From Azospirillaceae bacterium (GTDB lineage: Bacteria; Pseudomonadota; Alphaproteobacteria; Azospirillales; Azospirillaceae), in assembly GCA_031291675.1 (NCBI GenBank), contig JARLIO010000013.1, positions 1 to 64,000 on the forward strand: 64,000 bases of DNA, read 5' to 3'. A model generated the notes under the pieces. The model was not told where the DNA came from, did not search any database, and saw only the letters and a list, made by a program, of their open reading frames with translations. Shown in pieces: positions 25,924-34,864 of the stretch; positions within the stretch are counted from its first letter, which is position 1; each line of letters opens with the position of its first letter. A program made the translations under genes and the position numbers.

Positions 25924-27108
25924 ATGACATCCAATAGAGGGGCCGCGGTCGTCATTGTCGGCGGCGGTGTGTCGGGCCTCAGCGCCGCTTGGTGGCTGGC
26001 CCGCTCCGGTTATGATGTGCTGGTGCTGGACAAGGGGATCGTCGGCTGGGAGGCCTCGGGCCGCAATGGCGGTGGCGCCACCCATTATCAGAGCCCGCTG
26101 TTCCATGAAGAACAAAGGCTGTGGCCGCAGATGGACGCGTTGCTGGGCTATCCCACCGAATACCGGCGCGAACGGATCATCATCAATCTGACCCCCGCGC
26201 AGCAGGCGCGGACCCGCCACATGGCGACGGTGTGCCGCGACCTGGGCTATCCGTCGGTCGAACTCGACAATGGCCAGCTCCGCACGCTGGTGCCGCTGGC
26301 CGGGGATGATGCGCTGGGGGCGACGCATTTTCAGTTTGGCGGCCATGCCAACCCGCAACGCACCGTCCAGGCCTATGCCTGGGCGTTGCAGGACCATGGC
26401 GGCCGGGTGATGCAGCATTGTCCGGTGACCGGTTTTGTCACCGCGGGCGGGCGGGTCACCGCGGTCGAAACCCGGGCGGGCCGCTACGGCTGCGATGCTC
26501 TCGTGATCGCGGCGGGGCCGCAGACGGGGGTGCTGCTGCGTCAGCTCGGCATCACGCTGCCGCTCGCCGCGGCGCGGGCCGAGATGATCGTGACCGAGCC
26601 GCTGCCGCTGATGCAACATGGCGGGGTCGATGGCAATGGCCTGTATGGCCGTCAAACCCTGCGCGGCAACCTCGCCTATGGCGGCGGTCCCCACGAATGG
26701 CTCGACGAGAATGACGGCACCGAAATCGCCCGGCCGTCGACCCCGCTGCTCGGCAGCCTGTCCCGGCGGCTGGCAGCCCTGTTCCCCAAGGCCGCCCACG
26801 CCCGGGTGATCCGCAGTTGGGCCGGGATCATCGAAAATACCCCCGATGGTCGCCCGGTGATCGACCGCCTGGGCGATCCCGACAATGTCGTCGTCTGTAC
26901 CATGTCGAGCGTCGGCTTTGGCCTGTCACCGGCAACCGGCCATGCGATCCATGATCTGGTGCTCGACGGGACATGCAGCTTCGCCAACATCGACAAGCTC
27001 AGTCTTCGGCGTTTTGACGGCCTGCCCGCCGATTGGCGGCAGCGCCGCGGCTGGGTGCCGCCCCTGGCGGTCGCGGATCCGGTCGGCAGCGCGGTGGATC
27101 GGCGATGA
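25924..27108 (+). CDS. DAO-family FAD oxidoreductase, beta-like subunit (OoxB/HcnC type)
   Basis: The 394-aa protein opens with VVIVGGGVSGLSAAWWLARSG, the FAD-binding fold of D-amino-acid-oxidase-type enzymes, with the second FAD-contact segment GWEASGRNGGG. The C-terminus has the NTPDGRPVIDRL and SSVGFGLSPATGHAIHDLV elements. In opine oxidase, HCN synthase and proline-type dehydrogenases this subunit oxidises the C-N bond of a secondary amine or amino acid. It pairs with the preceding alpha-like subunit. ATG 25924 is preceded by GGGGGAG and overlaps soxB by four bases at its end. Substrate unknown; dimethylglycine or an N-substituted amino acid fits the neighbours. Confidence 0.82.
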   Translation: MTSNRGAAVVIVGGGVSGLSAAWWLARSGYDVLVLDKGIVGWEASGRNGGGATHYQSPLFHEEQRLWPQMDALLGYPTEYRRERIIINLTPAQQARTRHMATVCRDLGYPSVELDNGQLRTLVPLAGDDALGATHFQFGGHANPQRTVQAYAWALQDHGGRVMQHCPVTGFVTAGGRVTAVETRAGRYGCDALVIAAGPQTGVLLRQLGITLPLAAARAEMIVTEPLPLMQHGGVDGNGLYGRQTLRGNLAYGGGPHEWLDENDGTEIARPSTPLLGSLSRRLAALFPKAAHARVIRSWAGIIENTPDGRPVIDRLGDPDNVVVCTMSSVGFGLSPATGHAIHDLVLDGTCSFANIDKLSLRRFDGLPADWRQRRGWVPPLAVADPVGSAVDRR

Positions 27109-28364
27109 GCGGCGATTGTTTCTCGATCTTCACCCTGCTGCGCCAGGCCTGGACCGGCCAGGGCGGCCTGAAGCCGATGTGGCGGGAGCCGGAACCGAAA
27201 TCCGCCTATGACGCGGTCATCGTCGGCGGTGGCGGCCACGGGCTGGCGACCGCCTACTACCTGGCCAAGGAGCACGGGATGAGCAACATCGCCGTCCTCG
27301 AAAAGGGTTGGATCGGCTCGGGGAATGTCGGGCGCAACACCACGATCGTCCGGTCCAATTATCTGCTTCCCGGCAATATCCCGTTCTATGAACATTCGCT
27401 GAAGCTGTGGGAGGGGTTGGAGCAGGAGATCAATTACAACGCCATGGTCAGCCAACGGGGCGTGATCAACCTGTTTCATTCCGATGCCCAACGCGACGAC
27501 CATGTCCGGCGGGGCAATGCGATGCGACTGCACGGCGTCGACGCCGTGCTGCTCGATCGCGAAGGCGTGCGCCAACGGGCACCGTTCCTCGATTTCGACC
27601 ATGCCCGGTTCCCGATTCACGGCGGCCTGTTGCAGCCGCGCGGCGGCACCGTTCGGCATGATGCGGTCGCCTGGGGCTATGCCCGGGCGGCGGATCGCCG
27701 CGGCGTCGATATCGTGCAGAACTGCGCGGTCACCGGCATCCGGGTCGAGGCCGGGCGGGTGATCGGCGTTGAGACCAGCCGCGGTTTGATCCGGGCGCCA
27801 CGGGTCGGCCTGGCCTGCGCCGGCAATTCGTCACGGGTCGCGGCGATGGCCGGCCTGCGCCTGCCGATCGAGAGCCATGTCCTGACCGCCTTCGTCAGCG
27901 AAGCGCTGAAACCGCTGATCAACACCGTGATCACCTTCGGTGCCGGGCATTTCTATATCAGCCAGTCGGACAAGGGCGGGCTGGTCTTTGGCGCCAGCAT
28001 CGACGGCTATAATTCCTACGCCCAGCGCGGCAATCTGCCGACGATCGAGGATAGCTGCGAAGAGGCGATGGCGCTGATCCCGGCCCTGGGCCGGTTGCGC
28101 CTGTTGCGCCATTGGAGCGGGATCATGGACATGTCCATGGATGGCAGCCCGATCATCGACCGCACCCCGATCGCGGGGCTTTATCTCAATGCCGGCTGGT
28201 GCATCGGCGGCTTCAAGGCGACCCCGGCATCGGGCTGGTGTTTTGCCCATCTGATCGCGCGCGACACCCCGCATCCGGTCGCCGCCGCCTATCGCCTGGA
28301 CCGCTTCGCCACCGGCCACCTACTCGACGAAGCGGGAACCGGCGCCGACGTCACGATGCATTGA
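27105..28364 (+). CDS. soxB: Sarcosine oxidase beta subunit SoxB
   Basis: The 419-aa protein has the FAD fold AVIVGGGGHGLATAYYLAKEH, the strongly conserved NVGRNTTIVRSNYL, and the histidine in GGTVRHDAVAWGYARAADRRG that carries covalent FMN in heterotetrameric sarcosine oxidases. The C-terminal GWCIGGFKATPASGW is also diagnostic. SoxB oxidises the N-methyl group of sarcosine; the methylene passes to folate on SoxA. Starts with an ATGA overlap on the preceding gene; soxD is 13 bases downstream. Part of soxBDAG. Confidence 0.95.
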   Translation: MSGDCFSIFTLLRQAWTGQGGLKPMWREPEPKSAYDAVIVGGGGHGLATAYYLAKEHGMSNIAVLEKGWIGSGNVGRNTTIVRSNYLLPGNIPFYEHSLKLWEGLEQEINYNAMVSQRGVINLFHSDAQRDDHVRRGNAMRLHGVDAVLLDREGVRQRAPFLDFDHARFPIHGGLLQPRGGTVRHDAVAWGYARAADRRGVDIVQNCAVTGIRVEAGRVIGVETSRGLIRAPRVGLACAGNSSRVAAMAGLRLPIESHVLTAFVSEALKPLINTVITFGAGHFYISQSDKGGLVFGASIDGYNSYAQRGNLPTIEDSCEEAMALIPALGRLRLLRHWSGIMDMSMDGSPIIDRTPIAGLYLNAGWCIGGFKATPASGWCFAHLIARDTPHPVAAAYRLDRFATGHLLDEAGTGADVTMH

Positions 28365-28377
28365 AGGGACCCATCCG

Positions 28378-28656
28378 ATGCGCATCCCCTGTCCGCATTG
28401 CGGCGACCGCAGCCACGACGAGTTCAGCTATGGCGGCGCGGCCGATCGCCGGCGTCCCACCACGGCGGACTTCGGCCCGGAATGGCTCGACTATGTCTAT
28501 CTGCGTGACAACCCGGCCGGGCTGCATCGCGAGCTGTGGTATCACGGCTCGGGCTGCCGCTGCTGGCTGATCGTCGAGCGCAACACCCTGAGCCACGCGA
28601 TCACGGCGGTCCACGCGGTTCTCCCGGCATCGAGTCCCGCGATGGAGGACGCCTGA
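28378..28656 (+). CDS. soxD: Sarcosine oxidase delta subunit SoxD
   Basis: The 92-aa protein has the zinc-binding start MRIPCPHCGDRSHDEFSYGG and the central LRDNPAGLHRELWYH, followed by GSGCRCWLIVERNT, all typical of SoxD. It is a small structural subunit of the heterotetramer. Its stop codon overlaps the soxA start (TGATG). Order B-D-A-G is that of most sox operons. Confidence 0.95.
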   Translation: MRIPCPHCGDRSHDEFSYGGAADRRRPTTADFGPEWLDYVYLRDNPAGLHRELWYHGSGCRCWLIVERNTLSHAITAVHAVLPASSPAMEDA

Positions 28657-31649
28657 TGACCGGTGACCAGACCTATCGCCGTGCCGACGGCGGTGCGATC
28701 GATCGCAGCCGCCCCCTCAGCTTCCAGTTCGACGGGCGGCGCTATCGCGGTTATCAGGGTGACACCCTGGCCGCAGCGCTGCTGGCCAATGGCGTCCGGC
28801 TGGTCGGGCGTTCGTTCAAATATCATCGGCCGCGCGGCATTCTCTCGGCCGGACCCGAGGAGCCCAATGCCCTGGTCGAATTGCGCGGCGGGGCGCGACG
28901 CGAACCCAACAGCCGGGCCACGGTTGCCGAGTTGTTCGATGGTCTTGAGGCCCGAAGCCAGAACCGGTTTCCATCGCTGTCTTTCGATGTGCTGGCGCTC
29001 AACGGCCTGTTGGCGCCGCTGTTCGCCGCCGGGTTCTACTACAAGACCTTCATGTGGCCGGCGGCGTTCTGGGAAAAGCTGTATGAACCGCTGATCCGCC
29101 GTGCCGCTGGGCTGGGCCGGGCCTCGGGCCTGCCCGACCCGGACCGCTATGAAAAGGCTACGGCGTTCTGCGACCTGCTGGTCATCGGCGCCGGCCCGGC
29201 CGGGCTGGCCGCTGCGCTGGTTGCAGGGCGGAGCGGTTTGCGGGTGATTCTGGCGGAACAGGACTTCGCCCTGGGCGGTCGCCTGCTGTCCGATCGCCGG
29301 TGGATCGATGGCCGGCCGGCAATCGACTGGGTCGCCGGCGTCGTCGACGAACTGGGCACGATGACCGACGTCCGGGTGCTGACCCGGACATCGGTCATTG
29401 GTGCCTATGACAGCGGCACTTATGCCGCGGTCGAGCGGGTCGCCGACCATCTGGCGGAACCGCCGCCGTTCCAGCCGCGCCAGCGCTTGTGGCGGATCGT
29501 GGCCCGGCGCAGCGTGCTGGCCGCCGGTGCGATTGAACGACCCCTGGTGTTCGGCGACAATGACCGCCCCGGCGTGATGCTGGCCGGCGCGGTGCGCGGC
29601 TATCTCAACCGCTTTGCGGTCCGGCCCGGGGCGCGCGCCGTGGTGTTCGCCAACAATGACGAGGGCGCCCGCACCGTCGCCGATCTGGCCGCCGCGGGCG
29701 TCGCGGTCGCCGCCCTGGTCGATCCCCGTCCCGAGGCGGCGGCGGAAACGCGCCGGATCGTCGAAGCCGCCGGAGCCCGGCTGCTGCGTGGCGCCCAGGT
29801 GGTCCGGGCCCGGGGCGGCACACGGCTTACCGCGGTCGAACTGGCCGGCGTGGCGCCCGGCAGCGGCATCGACCCGGTGATCCCCTGTGACCTGCTGGCG
29901 ATGTCCGGTGGCTGGAACCCGACGGTTCAACTGACCTCGCATCATGGCGGCAAGCCGGTGTGGGACGCCACGATCGCCGGCTTCGTTCCCGGTACCGTGC
30001 CACCCGGGATGGTGGTCGTCGGCGCCGCGGCGGGCCATTTCATCCTGGCTGATGATCTGGCCCAGGGCGCGCAGGCGGGCGCCGCGGCGGCGCAGGCCCT
30101 GGGGGTGACGGCGGCACCGGTGCCCGGGTTCAGTGCCGACCCTGAGACGGCGGCGATCCTGCCGCTGTGGCGGGTCCCGGGCGCCCGGGGCAAATCCTTC
30201 ATCGATTTCCAGAACGACGTCGCGGTGTCCGATGTCGCCTTGGCCGAACGCGAGGGCTTTCGCGCGGTCGAGCATCTGAAACGCTACACCACGCTGGGCA
30301 TGGCCACCGATCAGGGCAAGACCGCCAATGTCAACGGCCTGGCGGTGATGGCCGAGTTGACGGCACGCAGCATCAGCGAAACCGGCACGACGACGGCACG
30401 GCCGCCCTTCACGCCGACGGCGCTCGGCGCGCTCGCCGGGCACCATCGTGGGCCGGATTTCCGTCCGACGCGTCTGACCCCGGGCCACGACTGGGCGGCG
30501 GAACAAGGCGCGCGGTTCATTGAGGCGGGCGCCTGGATGCGCGCCCAGGCCTTCCCGCAAGCGGGCGACGCCGATTTGCAGGCCACGATCGATCGCGAGG
30601 TCCTGGCGGTCCGCCAGGCCGTCGGGCTGTGCGACGTCACGACCCTGGGCAAGATCGATCTTCAGGGACCGGATGTCGCCGAATTCCTGGACCGCATCTA
30701 TATCAACGGCTGGAAAACGCTCGCGGTCGGTCGGGTGCGCTATGGCGTGATGCTGCGTGAGGACGGTTTCGTCCAGGACGACGGCACCACGGCGCGCCTC
30801 GGTCCCGACCATTATCTGATGACGACGACGACCGCGAATGCCGGATCGGTGTTCCGCCATCTGGAATTTTGTCACCAGGTGCTGTGGCCCGACCTCGATC
30901 TGCGCTTCATTTCGGTCACCGAGCAATGGGCCCAATATGCGCTGGCGGGTCCGCGGGCCCGGGACGTGCTGGCGGGGATCGTCGATCCGGGCTTCGACCT
31001 CGACAATGCCGCCTTTCCCCATCTGGCCGCCACCGAAACCAGGGTGTGCGATGGCGTCCCGGCACGGTTGTTCCGGATCTCGTTTTCCGGCGAGTTGGCC
31101 TATGAAATCGCGGTCCCGGCGCGCTATGGCGACGCGCTGGCCCGCAGGCTGATGCGCCAGGGGGCCGATCACGGCATTACACCCTATGGGCTGGAGGCGC
31201 TCAATATCCTGCGCCTGGAAAAAGGCCATGTTGCCGGCGCCGAGCTCAATGGCCAGACCACGGCACGGGATCTGGGGTTCGAGCGGATGATGTCGACGCG
31301 GAAGGACTATATCGGCCGGGTCATGGCGCGGCGTCCGGCGCTGCTGGCACCCGACCGCCCCTGCCTGGTCGGCCTGCGCCCGGTTGCGGCCACCGCGACG
31401 CTGAGCGGCGGTGCCCATCTGATCGCGCGCGGCGCTGTCGCCAATGCGGCTGCGGATCAGGGCCATGTCACCTCGGTCGGGGCCTCGGCAACCCTGGGTC
31501 ATTGGATTGGCCTGGGCCTGTTGGCCAACGGTCGGGCGCGCTGGGGCGAAATCGTCCGGGCCGTCGACCCGCTGCGCGGACAGGATACCGAGGTCGAGAT
31601 CGTCTCCCCCCTGTTCTACGATCCGGAAGGAAAGCGGCTTCATGCCTGA
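28656..31649 (+). CDS. soxA: Sarcosine oxidase alpha subunit SoxA
   Basis: The 997-aa protein has a [2Fe-2S]-fold-like N-terminal region (YRGYQGDTLAAALLANG), a FAD/NAD fold (DLLVIGAGPAGLAAALVAGRSG), and a C-terminal GcvT-like aminomethyltransferase domain from about residue 600, ending in QDTEVEIVSP. It binds NAD+ and tetrahydrofolate and turns the released methylene into 5,10-methylene-THF. Length is normal for the family. It overlaps soxG by eight bases. Confidence 0.95.
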   Translation: MTGDQTYRRADGGAIDRSRPLSFQFDGRRYRGYQGDTLAAALLANGVRLVGRSFKYHRPRGILSAGPEEPNALVELRGGARREPNSRATVAELFDGLEARSQNRFPSLSFDVLALNGLLAPLFAAGFYYKTFMWPAAFWEKLYEPLIRRAAGLGRASGLPDPDRYEKATAFCDLLVIGAGPAGLAAALVAGRSGLRVILAEQDFALGGRLLSDRRWIDGRPAIDWVAGVVDELGTMTDVRVLTRTSVIGAYDSGTYAAVERVADHLAEPPPFQPRQRLWRIVARRSVLAAGAIERPLVFGDNDRPGVMLAGAVRGYLNRFAVRPGARAVVFANNDEGARTVADLAAAGVAVAALVDPRPEAAAETRRIVEAAGARLLRGAQVVRARGGTRLTAVELAGVAPGSGIDPVIPCDLLAMSGGWNPTVQLTSHHGGKPVWDATIAGFVPGTVPPGMVVVGAAAGHFILADDLAQGAQAGAAAAQALGVTAAPVPGFSADPETAAILPLWRVPGARGKSFIDFQNDVAVSDVALAEREGFRAVEHLKRYTTLGMATDQGKTANVNGLAVMAELTARSISETGTTTARPPFTPTALGALAGHHRGPDFRPTRLTPGHDWAAEQGARFIEAGAWMRAQAFPQAGDADLQATIDREVLAVRQAVGLCDVTTLGKIDLQGPDVAEFLDRIYINGWKTLAVGRVRYGVMLREDGFVQDDGTTARLGPDHYLMTTTTANAGSVFRHLEFCHQVLWPDLDLRFISVTEQWAQYALAGPRARDVLAGIVDPGFDLDNAAFPHLAATETRVCDGVPARLFRISFSGELAYEIAVPARYGDALARRLMRQGADHGITPYGLEALNILRLEKGHVAGAELNGQTTARDLGFERMMSTRKDYIGRVMARRPALLAPDRPCLVGLRPVAATATLSGGAHLIARGAVANAAADQGHVTSVGASATLGHWIGLGLLANGRARWGEIVRAVDPLRGQDTEVEIVSPLFYDPEGKRLHA

Positions 31650-32277
31650 CACCGCGCTGTTGCCCCGTTCGGTTCTTCACGACCGCCTGCGCCCCGGGCG
31701 CCAGGGTGCGGCCACCGGTCCGGCCGGTGTCGTGATCCGCGAAAAGACCGGGCTGACCCTGGCGGCGGTCGCGGCGTTGCGCGGCCGCGACGGCGCGGTC
31801 ATCGCCGCCCTGACCGCCCTTTTCGGCGTCAGCCCGCCGACACGGCTGCGCCTGGTCCGCGACGAGGGGCTGGCCGTGATCGGCACCGGACCCGGTCAAT
31901 GGCTGATTGCCGTCGATCCGATGCCGGATGGTTCCCGGGATCTCCGGCACGGCGATCTGACCACAACCCTGCGCGACCGGCTGGGCGGCTTGGCCGCGGT
32001 GACCGACCAAAGCGACGCCTGGGTGGTTTTCGATCTGGCCGGAGCCCGGGTGCGCGACCTGCTGGCCCGATGCGTGGCCATCGATCTCGACCCCAGGCGG
32101 TTCGAACCGGGCGATGTCGCGCTGACCCGGGCCGGGCCTCTCGACGTCCGTCTGTGGCACGGGCCGAAGCCGGGGCGCTACACCCTGTCCTGTTTCCGGT
32201 CCTATGGCGCCTATCTCGCCCGGTGGTTGACGGACTCGGCTTTGCCTTTCGGGCTGGAGCTTGTCGAAACGCGATAG
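31642..32277 (+). CDS. soxG: Sarcosine oxidase gamma subunit SoxG
   Basis: The 211-aa protein has the SoxG core GTGPGQWLIAVDP, DQSDAWVVFDLAGARVRDLLARCVAIDL and the C-terminal SCFRSYGAYLARWL, structurally related to the GcvT fold. It starts by overlap within the end of soxA. It completes the BDAG heterotetramer. purU follows after 114 bases. Confidence 0.92.
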   Translation: MPDTALLPRSVLHDRLRPGRQGAATGPAGVVIREKTGLTLAAVAALRGRDGAVIAALTALFGVSPPTRLRLVRDEGLAVIGTGPGQWLIAVDPMPDGSRDLRHGDLTTTLRDRLGGLAAVTDQSDAWVVFDLAGARVRDLLARCVAIDLDPRRFEPGDVALTRAGPLDVRLWHGPKPGRYTLSCFRSYGAYLARWLTDSALPFGLELVETR

Positions 32278-32391
32278 CAGGACTTTGTGGCGCTGGCGCC
32301 GGGCCTTCGATATCGTCCGCCTCCGGTCGGTGACGGGTCGTACCGACAAGATCGCGTTTCCTTTCGACCTCGATCAACTGAGAGACCTTGG

Positions 32392-33255
32392 ATGCCTGGT
32401 ACCCGCTATATTCTCACCCTGTCCTGCCGCAATCGTCCGGGCATCGTCGCCGCGGTCGCGGCCCACCTGTTCGAGGGCGGGGGCAACATCCTCGACGCCC
32501 AGCAGTTCGACGATACCGAAACCGACCGGTTCTTCATGCGGCTGGTGTTCGATCAGGTCGACGACGGGGGATCGATCGAGACGATGCGGACCACTTTCGC
32601 GCCACTGGCGCAGCGGTTCAAGATGTACTGGAGCCTGCGCGACCAGGGCGAGAAACGGCGGGTCATGCTGCTGGTCTCCAAATTCGATCATTGCCTGACC
32701 GACCTGCTCTATCGCTGGCGCATCGGCGAGATGGCGATAACGCCGACAGCGATCGTCGCCAACCATCCGCGCGACACCTATACCCATATCGATTTCGACG
32801 GCATCCCGTTCCACTATCTGCCCGCGACGCCCGATACCAAGGCCCAGCAGGAGGCGCGGATCTGGGATCTGGTGCAACAAACCCGGACCGAACTGGTCGT
32901 GCTCGCGCGCTATATGCAGGTGCTGTCCGATGATCTGGCGGGCAAGCTGACGGGCCGCTGCATCAACATCCACCACTCCTTCCTGCCCGGCTTCAAAGGG
33001 GCCAAGCCCTATCACCAAGCCTACGCCCGTGGCGTCAAGCTGATCGGCGCCACGGCCCATTACGTCACCGCGGCGCTCGATGAGGGTCCGCTGATCGAGC
33101 AGGATGTCGAGCGCATCAGTCATCGCGACACCCCTGACGATCTGATCCGCATCGGCCGCGACATCGAACGGCGGGTGCTGGCCCGCGCCGTGCGCAACCA
33201 CCTCGACGACCGGGTCCTGCTCAATGGCAGCAAGACCGTGGTCTTCGGTTCCTGA
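32392..33255 (+). CDS. purU: Formyltetrahydrofolate deformylase PurU
   Basis: The 287-aa protein has an N-terminal ACT domain ([20 protein letters not shown], residues ~5-24) and a formyltransferase domain with the catalytic [20 protein letters not shown] and a later Asp in [14 protein letters not shown]. It hydrolyses 10-formyl-THF to formate and THF, freeing folate. In sarcosine/betaine operons purU consumes the one-carbon units made by Sox after conversion of methylene-THF. Start ATG 32392 is chosen by the family N-terminus [10 protein letters not shown]. It converges with the glucosidase gene, five bases between stops. Confidence 0.92.
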   Translation: MPGTRYILTLSCRNRPGIVAAVAAHLFEGGGNILDAQQFDDTETDRFFMRLVFDQVDDGGSIETMRTTFAPLAQRFKMYWSLRDQGEKRRVMLLVSKFDHCLTDLLYRWRIGEMAITPTAIVANHPRDTYTHIDFDGIPFHYLPATPDTKAQQEARIWDLVQQTRTELVVLARYMQVLSDDLAGKLTGRCINIHHSFLPGFKGAKPYHQAYARGVKLIGATAHYVTAALDEGPLIEQDVERISHRDTPDDLIRIGRDIERRVLARAVRNHLDDRVLLNGSKTVVFGS

Positions 33256-33260
33256 GCCGG

Positions 33261-34583
33261 TCACAGGCTGTGGGATGCGATCAGGTGGCGATAAAAATCA
33301 AACGAGTCCTTCGGCGTTCGCTTCTGGGTCGCGAAGTCGACATGAACAATGCCGAAGCGTTTGGCGTAACCCGCAGCCCATTCGAAATTGTCGAGAAGCG
33401 ACCACAGGAAATAGCCTTTCAGATTGACCCCCGCCTTGATCGCCTGCTGCGCCGCGTCCAGGTAGCCACGGTGATAGATGATGCGCTCGGAATCATGGAC
33501 CTGGCCGTCGGCACCGGGTCCGGTGCCATAGGCGCAGCCATTCTCGGTCACCAGGATCGGCAGGTCGCCATAGCGCTCGCGAACCATCAGCATCGTGTCG
33601 AAGAACGCACCGGGATCGACTTCCCAATTCATGTCGGTGACGGTGGCGCCGGGCGGCGGGCCGGCGGAGGCCGTACCGAGCAGGCCATCGGGATCCGCCT
33701 GGACATAGTCCGGGAAATAGTGGTTGAGCCCCAGAAAATCGACCGGCGCCGCGAAGGCGGCCTCATCCCCGGCCTGAACGATCCCCTCGAGCCAGGGCCG
33801 CAAACCTTCGGCATGGTGCCCCAGGATCGCGGGATCGGCGAAACCGCGATTCCATAAGGTGTCCAGGGTCTGGGCCGCGGTTTCACAAGCCCGATTGAAC
33901 CGTGCCGGGCGGTATGTCGTCATGGTGATGACGATCCCGACCTGGAGCCCCAGGCCTTGCGCCCGCATCATCGTGGTTGCGAGACCATGGGCCCGGTTGA
34001 CATTGTTGAGCGCCTGAAACATCGCGGTGCGATCGCGGCGCCCCGGGGCATGGACCCCATTGCCGTAGCCGTGAATCACAAAGACATTGGGCTCGTTGAA
34101 CGTGGTCCAGCGCCGCACCCGGCGCCCCAAACGATTGACGACCGCTTCGGCATAATCAGTGAACCACCCGGCGGCGTCGCGATTGGTCCAGCCGCCACGG
34201 TCCTCCAGGCTTTGCGGCAGATCCCAGTGGTAAAGCGTGGGAAACGGCTCGATCCCGGCCGCAAGCAGGGCGTCGACCAGACGATCGTAAAAATCGAGTC
34301 CCTTGTCGTTGACCGCCCCGGTGCCGCCGGGCACGACGCGCGGCCAGGCGATCGAAAAACGGTAGGCCTGGACCCCGAGCGTTTTCAACAGCGCGATGTC
34401 ATCGCGCCATCGATGATAGTGATCGCACGCGACATCCCCCGTATCATCGCCATCAACGGTCCCGCCCTGGTGGCTGAAATCGTCCCAGATGCTGGGCAGC
34501 CGGCCGTCTTCCGCGACGGCACCCTCGATTTGATAGGCAGAGGTTGCAGTTCCCCAGATAAAATCGCTACCAAAGGTAGACAT
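33261..34583 (-). CDS. Beta-glucosidase, glycoside hydrolase family 1
   Basis: The 440-aa protein has the GH1 acid/base TFNEP with E164 and the nucleophile VTENG with E347, together with FIWGTATSAYQIEGA at the N-terminus and DNFEWAAGYAKRFGIVHVD near the end. It hydrolyses terminal beta-glucosides (cellobiose, aryl glucosides). No signal peptide, so it is cytosolic and acts on imported sugar. Start ATG 34583 (MSTFGSDF) has GGGAG ten bases upstream; ATG 34592 is too close to it. Divergent from the sugar importer, sharing LacI-type operators in the intervening promoter. Confidence 0.93.
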   Translation of the reverse strand: MSTFGSDFIWGTATSAYQIEGAVAEDGRLPSIWDDFSHQGGTVDGDDTGDVACDHYHRWRDDIALLKTLGVQAYRFSIAWPRVVPGGTGAVNDKGLDFYDRLVDALLAAGIEPFPTLYHWDLPQSLEDRGGWTNRDAAGWFTDYAEAVVNRLGRRVRRWTTFNEPNVFVIHGYGNGVHAPGRRDRTAMFQALNNVNRAHGLATTMMRAQGLGLQVGIVITMTTYRPARFNRACETAAQTLDTLWNRGFADPAILGHHAEGLRPWLEGIVQAGDEAAFAAPVDFLGLNHYFPDYVQADPDGLLGTASAGPPPGATVTDMNWEVDPGAFFDTMLMVRERYGDLPILVTENGCAYGTGPGADGQVHDSERIIYHRGYLDAAQQAIKAGVNLKGYFLWSLLDNFEWAAGYAKRFGIVHVDFATQKRTPKDSFDFYRHLIASHSL

Positions 34584-34635
34584 CGCTGCCATACTCCCTG
34601 CTGAATGCGGCGCCGCCGCGACAGATGGATTTGCC

Positions 34636-34647
34636 TTTAACGTTAAA
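34636..34647. promoter_or_regulatory. LacI-type operator, copy 1 (bglA-like/ABC importer intergenic)
   Basis: TTTAACGTTAAA is a perfect palindrome with a central CG, the arrangement typical of LacI-family operators. It is about 55 bases before the glucosidase start. A second site is 111 bp away. Likely bound by the LacI-type regulator encoded at 37335-38354. Confidence 0.65.
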
Positions 34648-34746
34648 GCGCTTGCATCAGGTGAGCAATAGCAATCATCAGTGTCATTTTTCGGCAGAGG
34701 ATCGCCAAAGCCGTCTTGACAGTGGATCACCATGGGCGTTAGCGTC

Positions 34747-34758
34747 ATTAACGTTAAA
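34747..34758. promoter_or_regulatory. LacI-type operator, copy 2
   Basis: ATTAACGTTAAA differs from copy 1 at one base and keeps the TTAACGTTAA core. It lies about 105 bases before the binding-protein start. Two sites 111 bp apart across a divergent promoter would allow DNA looping by a dimeric or tetrameric LacI-type protein. Confidence 0.65.
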
Positions 34759-34864
34759 GCCCAACAAGGGCCAATCCCGCGAAAGCGGACCATGCGACCG
34801 ACCGGTTACCGACCGGGCCCGGGGTGCCGGCCATCGGGCTTCGCATGAAGGGGGGAAAAGCTTG

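Noticed and set aside
28542-31652. 1036-codon open frame antisense to soxA
   Set aside because: Composition typical of an antisense shadow (many R, G, Q, H), no ribosome site, and soxA is unambiguous on the other strand.
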